From Fuscovulum ytuae (GTDB lineage: Bacteria > Pseudomonadota > Alphaproteobacteria > Rhodobacterales > Rhodobacteraceae): a stretch of 64,000 nt of DNA. The stretch is from positions 3,579,001 to 3,643,000 of the forward strand of contig NZ_CP124535.1 of the NCBI RefSeq assembly GCF_029953595.1, in the 5' to 3' direction. A program made the position numbers and the translations under genes. Below are positions 61,501 to 64,000 of the stretch, piece after piece; the stretch's first letter is position 1; every line of letters starts with the position of its first letter. The notes beneath the pieces were generated by a model. The model searched no databases, was not told where the DNA came from, and saw nothing but the letters and a program-made list of their open reading frames with translations.

Positions 61501-61732
61501 TCGTAGGCGCTGACCCAGTATTCGTTTGGATCTCGGTTGGCCTTGGCGGCGAGGCAGGTTTCCAGCGTCCATTTCGCTCAAGTCGGATCACGCCCGATTG
61601 TGCGAGGGTTTGAAGCTCCGCGAGGATTGCTCTGCGCTTCGCATCATCGAACGCGGCATCCAGAAGAACGACGATCTCTTCTGTCGTCCTGCCTCGGGGA
61701 AATGCCTCAACGGTCCTTTGAACGACTGACAT
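58568..61732 (-). CDS. UPF1/DNA2-like SF1 helicase with C-terminal Vsr-like nuclease
   Basis: A 1054-residue first gene of the operon. A winged-helix-like start (residues 1-55) is followed by a large unknown region, then an SF1 helicase: Walker A TGPPGTGKS at 383-391, DEASQCD, GDDRQL, LRHQYRS, TVDGFQGQE and LNVAISRAK. The last 110 residues form a PD-(D/E)xK nuclease of the Vsr/DUF559 type: FDSEWERRVFHALRERGF, RLDFALF, LEVDGRHWHQ. This helicase-nuclease pairing occurs in several defence systems, including CoCoNuT and Mokosh-like types. RNA or DNA as substrate cannot be decided from sequence. Confidence 0.88.
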   Translation of the reverse strand: MSVVQRTVEAFPRGRTTEEIVVLLDAAFDDAKRRAILAELQTLAQSGVIRLERNGRWKPASPPRPTEIQTNTGSAPTTAGADGELLFAVPGRITQEMMADEVEAVEGETGPTADPHALLRYWRSALRSDPRGAISQAPDRHGSQWVLATGSGQLKPEEGSRCVLTFDLDSLPSDFRQALLRREANEMTLAVGWPIMVGRKSGVPVIWPVGLLAAEWSRADRTLRVAIEADDVLVNPDWLDGAARTAGWQKSELAEVFAATDGVGLRTDDFLNRLREAAARHIRGRVTGQQMVSQIDLSATGIYDVAALLLPTESTFTAGAVRDLDTIGTWPAERLARTALGPVLGLASTSTPSMPHDINVGALNGEQIEAVRHACSAPLTVVTGPPGTGKSQAIVSMAASVLLHGGTVLVASKNHQALDAVEDRLGGLAPELPFLVRTLDPEREIDKSVEQVLNDMLNETGLRNRPVDTELSAQIAVLSADRRRSMEVIRRRAAFECDIADLVERIAARERFAAADTRPIEAVEPTPSLLFRLWQAITSLFRKTAVSAPLVPRTALPEGAPLSALKARLQELRKERDALPREGDPVELTAQIMDLVTSVLPAVLTGRVVLREDERQELDAARADHQFHGDRALPSGLVRAVLQHRPLWLASVLGTPKRIPLDEGLFDLVIFDEASQCDIASALPLFARAKRAVVVGDDRQLSFIPQLGQAQDRNLMKAQGLPSVGMGRFAQSRQSLFDFAKRVPGVPRVLLRHQYRSAGPIVDYISETFYGGQLTTSYDPKTIRPPNGQKPGIAWTHVSGPIVAQQGNVNPAEADAIATHVRTLLLDQGYEGSIGVISPFRPQVHAIETAIRSRVPAQKLEGAEFRVATVDGFQGQERDVILFSPCLSATSALSAVTFVQKDLRRLNVAISRAKAVAHVFGDLDYARSAKVRALARLAAVATDPRRTGAEGVFDSEWERRVFHALRERGFDPQPQYEIAGRRLDFALFGKTGVKLDLEVDGRHWHQDTEGRRKMSDHWRDHQLRSLGWRVRRFWVDELAKNMEGCLELVERDLS

Positions 61733-62081
61733 CCACTATACTCTTCGTATTTCGACTAACTTGGGGCGTCGCCGGGACCATCAGCGTTGCACGGGAGAAG
61801 TGCTGTTGTCAGCTAAGGTAAGATTGGAGCTGATCCGAGCGGCATTCCGAGTTGCTTGTATGTCTGAGTTATTGTTTTCCAAGGTTAACTTTCCAAACCG
61901 CTCGGCAGAAAAATCCTTCGACTGATAGTATTGGTTACTCCGGCAGAGTGGGTCAAGGTGTTGCGCCGCAGCTTTCAGTTCGAGCAAATCCGACACCTTT
62001 CGTTTTCTGACAGTGGCCAAGCTTTGACCGTTGCAACGAAACTTCGTTTCGCAGGACTGAATCATCAATGACGAGAAAACT

Positions 62082-62097
62082 AACCGCGAAGAGTGAC
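62082..62097 (+). repeat. Right copy of the 16-bp repeat flanking the island
   Basis: AACCGCGAAGAGTGAC matches 15 of 16 positions of the copy at 28692-28707. Its last bases form the left arm of the palindrome at 62092-62110, so it may instead reflect a shared protein site. Confidence 0.3.
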
Positions 62098-62110
62098 AAA
62101 TCTTGTCACT
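62092..62110. promoter_or_regulatory. Palindrome AGTGACAA-ATC-TTGTCACT, candidate WYL-regulator operator (operon side)
   Basis: Perfect 8-bp arms with a 3-bp spacer, 360 bp before the helicase start. The central 17 bp match a second site, GTGACAGGATTTGCCAC at 63233-63249, in the same spacing. Similar inverted repeats serve WYL-type repressors of defence operons. Confidence 0.6.
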
Positions 62111-62218
62111 ATCGACGGCGTTCGTAAGGTTGTTGACGCCGACCTATAGTTCCAAGTCACAGCAATTGGGACAAACAGGCACCTCTCAGCACTTTCCGTT
62201 CGGGATCAAGTGTCAAGT

Positions 62219-63214
62219 CTAGGGCATTGCCGGAAAGTCACCACGGCGGTGGTTCTCGACCATTATGCGCAAAGCATCGGGGGCAATGACCTCTACCGCG
62301 TCACCCCACATGTAGAGATGCCATGCCATTTCGAGGTGGCCTGAGGCTGAAAAACGGACGGTGAGGCTGCCGTCCTCTTCCACGTTCATCTGCTGCGTCG
62401 GATGGAACAGGAATTCTTGTGCGGTGGCGGCGGCGGCGGGGCGGAAGCGCCAGACGACCTCGCCATATTCATTATCGGCGTGGAAGCTGCCGAAAGCACG
62501 CGAAGCGTGCGTCGTGAGATCGAAGTCCGGATCGCGGGAAAAGCTGTCGGGTTCAAGCCGCGCGGAACGGATGCGGTCGAGGCGGTAATGCTGTAGCCGT
62601 CCGTCACCGCCTGCCTCACGGGCGACGAGGTATCGGCGTGTGCCGAGCAAGAGGCCGTGCGGTTCCAGCCGCCTTTCGCGGTCCGGATCGCGGCCGCCCG
62701 CATAGACGACGGTCATCGCGAACGGCCCTTTGAGGGCTGCGCCGATCACCCCCATGAGATCCGCCGTCACCCGAACCTGCGGGCCGGGGCGCGAGGCGAA
62801 GCCGTGCGCCTCTAGCACTGCTTCGGCATCGGCTTCGGCCCGGCGGGCATGGGGGCCGGGCATGGCGGCGAGAAGTCGGTCGCGCAGGCCGGACAAGGCG
62901 CGCACCTCGGTCACGGCTCCGTCGCGTTCAGCGCGCCGGATCGACAGTTCTATCGCGGCGAGTTCGCTGTCGCGGATACCCTGAGCCAGCATCAGGCGCG
63001 CGTCATCTGCGCGCAGCTTCCAGAACTTGCGCCTCTCGTCATCGACCTGCGTGGTGCAGTGGGGGAACATCTCTTCCAGCGCCTTCGTCATACGCTGCGC
63101 CGTGCGGCGGTCGACTGAGAAAGTTTCCTCGATATCGGTCAGGTTGACGCCCGAATAGCGGGCGGTCGCCATTTCGGCGAGGCGAAGAAGATCTGCGGCC
63201 TTTTGGAACGACAT
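62219..63214 (-). CDS. WYL-domain transcriptional regulator (BrxR/CapW-like)
   Basis: A 331-residue regulator with an N-terminal winged helix (about 1-75: NLTDIEETFSVDRRTAQRMTKALEEMF), a WYL domain at about 150-235 (GLLLGTRRYLVARE, with RYL in place of WYL, and HYRLDRIRSARL) and a C-terminal WCX-like part. The ATG at 63214 gives the full family size; a longer frame to 63892 is not supported. WYL proteins commonly repress defence operons and release them on sensing a ligand. A related palindrome lies 19 bp before its start and another before the five-gene operon, which suggests autoregulation and operon control. Confidence 0.9.
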   Translation of the reverse strand: MSFQKAADLLRLAEMATARYSGVNLTDIEETFSVDRRTAQRMTKALEEMFPHCTTQVDDERRKFWKLRADDARLMLAQGIRDSELAAIELSIRRAERDGAVTEVRALSGLRDRLLAAMPGPHARRAEADAEAVLEAHGFASRPGPQVRVTADLMGVIGAALKGPFAMTVVYAGGRDPDRERRLEPHGLLLGTRRYLVAREAGGDGRLQHYRLDRIRSARLEPDSFSRDPDFDLTTHASRAFGSFHADNEYGEVVWRFRPAAAATAQEFLFHPTQQMNVEEDGSLTVRFSASGHLEMAWHLYMWGDAVEVIAPDALRIMVENHRRGDFPAMP

Positions 63215-63232
63215 GCGGGCACTCCGAACCAC

Positions 63233-63249
63233 GTGACAGGATTTGCCAC
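63233..63249. promoter_or_regulatory. Imperfect palindrome GTGACAG-GAT-TTGCCAC, candidate WYL-regulator operator (own promoter)
   Basis: Five of seven arm positions pair, and the sequence matches the operon-side site at 12 of 17 positions, including all outer GTGACA/CAC bases. It sits 19 bp before the WYL start, so it could also affect the divergent gene at 63329. Confidence 0.55.
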
Positions 63250-63328
63250 CCTTATCGCGCAATCTGCGGATGTTGACGATTCCTTTACCACGTTCACCCC
63301 GCGCAAGACGCAAGACCGGAGGTCCGAG

Positions 63329-64000
63329 ATGCATATGAACCACGCCACCTTCGCCGCCTCGCCCAGTTTGCGCCTGTCCTTGAAGCGCGGACTTGCCCGG
63401 CAGGCGCTTTCCGATTCTGAGAAGGCTACACCTGATATGCCCTTGCTTTTCCAGATGGCAGCGGGGCTTCGGCCCAACCGGAAGGGACTGGAGCGGCTGG
63501 CCGCGCGGATCAAGGACCGGCCTGGCGTCTGCCGCGTGGCTTTGACGAAGGATGGCAAGGCATTGACCTTCGTGACGCGTGCGCGTCGGGAGGTCATAGC
63601 GCAGGTCGAGGGGGAGCACCTCTTCCACGAGACCGGGCTGATCTATCTGCGCAGCGAGGTCGGCATGATCGGATCGACCCTCGCGTTTCGACTGAGCGCG
63701 GTCAATTTCTGCGGGCACGCCTTGGAACGGCTGGTGGAACGGTCGGATCTGCCGCTTGACCGTCCCCTTCTTCCGCAAGTGGATGACGAAGCGCGCGCGA
63801 TCTTTCGTGGCTGGGATCGCAACGCAAGGATAATTGAGGATGGGGATGAGTTCTATTCTGCCGAGACACCCGGCCTCTGGGCGGGTGGGCATGACGAACT
63901 TGCGTTGGAGGCTGATTGGAACCTCTTCAACACCTCTGGAAGAGTGCCGATCTTTTCTGCCCGCACCTTCCTTTCGCCATCCCAGATGCGGCCGACTGTG
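63329..64000 (+). CDS. Unrecognised protein, partial (runs off the window end)
   Basis: The first 224 codons of a gene divergent from the WYL regulator. The ATG at 63329 follows a good GGAGGT ribosome site. The sequence starts MHMNHATFAASPSLRLSLKRG and continues as a soluble mixed alpha/beta protein, with no membrane segment and no motif that I recognise; FCGHALERLVERSDLPLDRP resembles the phrasing of several alphaproteobacterial hypothetical proteins. High GC and normal codon use suggest host chromosome rather than the island. Whether it belongs to the WYL regulon depends on the operator between them. Confidence 0.6.
   Translation, partial: MHMNHATFAASPSLRLSLKRGLARQALSDSEKATPDMPLLFQMAAGLRPNRKGLERLAARIKDRPGVCRVALTKDGKALTFVTRARREVIAQVEGEHLFHETGLIYLRSEVGMIGSTLAFRLSAVNFCGHALERLVERSDLPLDRPLLPQVDDEARAIFRGWDRNARIIEDGDEFYSAETPGLWAGGHDELALEADWNLFNTSGRVPIFSARTFLSPSQMRPTV

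Larger units (their letters stand above)
61733..62218. other. AT-richer intergenic region before the five-gene operon
   Basis: The 486 bp between the WYL regulator gene and the helicase gene have lower GC and no credible gene; a 95-codon minus-strand frame (61781-62068) has no homologue that I recognise and no ribosome site. It holds the likely operon promoter and the palindrome at 62092-62110. Confidence 0.55.

Noticed and set aside
61781-62068. A 95-codon minus-strand frame before the helicase gene
   Set aside because: Its composition is that of non-coding AT-richer DNA, with no motif or ribosome site.
1-64000. CRISPR arrays, tRNA or rRNA genes, complete insertion sequences and integrases
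   Set aside because: No regularly spaced repeats, no cloverleaf-like sequence, no rRNA motifs and no transposase or recombinase signature were seen by reading both strands; a dedicated tRNA scan was not possible.

Overview
The window looks like the chromosome of an alphaproteobacterium of the Rhodobacteraceae/Paracoccaceae type. It is GC-rich, with a PrsD/PrsE-like type I secretion pair, an RTX giant exoprotein, a Tat-exported TRAP substrate-binding protein, and a membrane-dehydrogenase-like GMC/subunit-3 pair. This is inferred from gene content and composition only; no rRNA, tRNA or phylogenetic marker is present.

Region 1 (1-13.7 kb) is a secretion locus. An OmpR-type response regulator and its histidine kinase (cut by the window start) are divergent from a 2369-residue animal-type heme peroxidase with RTX repeats. 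The peroxidase is followed by its likely exporter: an ABC ATPase/permease, an unrecognised one-membrane-segment protein, and a HlyD-type adaptor. Region 2 (13.8-23.7 kb) is metabolic. It holds a 3-hydroxyisobutyrate dehydrogenase-family enzyme, a D-2-hydroxyacid dehydrogenase, a complete DctPQM TRAP transporter with a coupled amidase and a tiny membrane protein, then on the minus strand a GMC oxidoreductase with its Tat-exported small subunit, a glyoxalase I-like protein and a ribbon-helix-helix protein. Region 3 (23.9-28.4 kb) is a tightly overlapping surface-sugar operon: a glycosyltransferase, glucose-1-phosphate cytidylyltransferase, CDP-glucose 4,6-dehydratase, an RmlC-like epimerase and an SDR enzyme, behind a clear sigma-70-type promoter.

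Region 4 (28.7-62.1 kb) is a large accessory island packed with defence genes and remnants of a mobile element. In order it holds: a type I restriction-modification operon with an unknown gene between hsdR and hsdM and two more genes after hsdS, one of which pairs a PUA/EVE-like half with a GIY-YIG-like half; a DUF262/HNH (GmrSD-like) restriction gene with a small partner and an XRE regulator carrying two inverted repeats; a DUF927 ATPase, an HUH Rep-like protein and two unknown genes; a hipBA module with three evenly spaced operator-like sites; a DUF3883 nuclease-like gene; a metallophosphoesterase; an unrecognised membrane protein with a nuclease-like motif; and a five-gene operon of about 10.7 kb.

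That last operon encodes a UPF1/DNA2-like helicase with a C-terminal Vsr-like nuclease, a membrane coiled-coil protein, a membrane-anchored coiled-coil McrB-type ATPase, a DUF2357/McrC-like protein and an Hsp70-like protein. This set closely resembles the recently proposed coiled-coil nuclease tandem (CoCoNuT) branch of McrBC systems, and it is the strongest candidate for an exciting, little-studied system here. Just upstream lies a WYL-domain regulator gene. Two copies of a related GTGACA-type 17-bp palindrome lie before the regulator and before the operon, suggesting that the regulator controls both. The window ends in an unrecognised gene divergent from the WYL gene.
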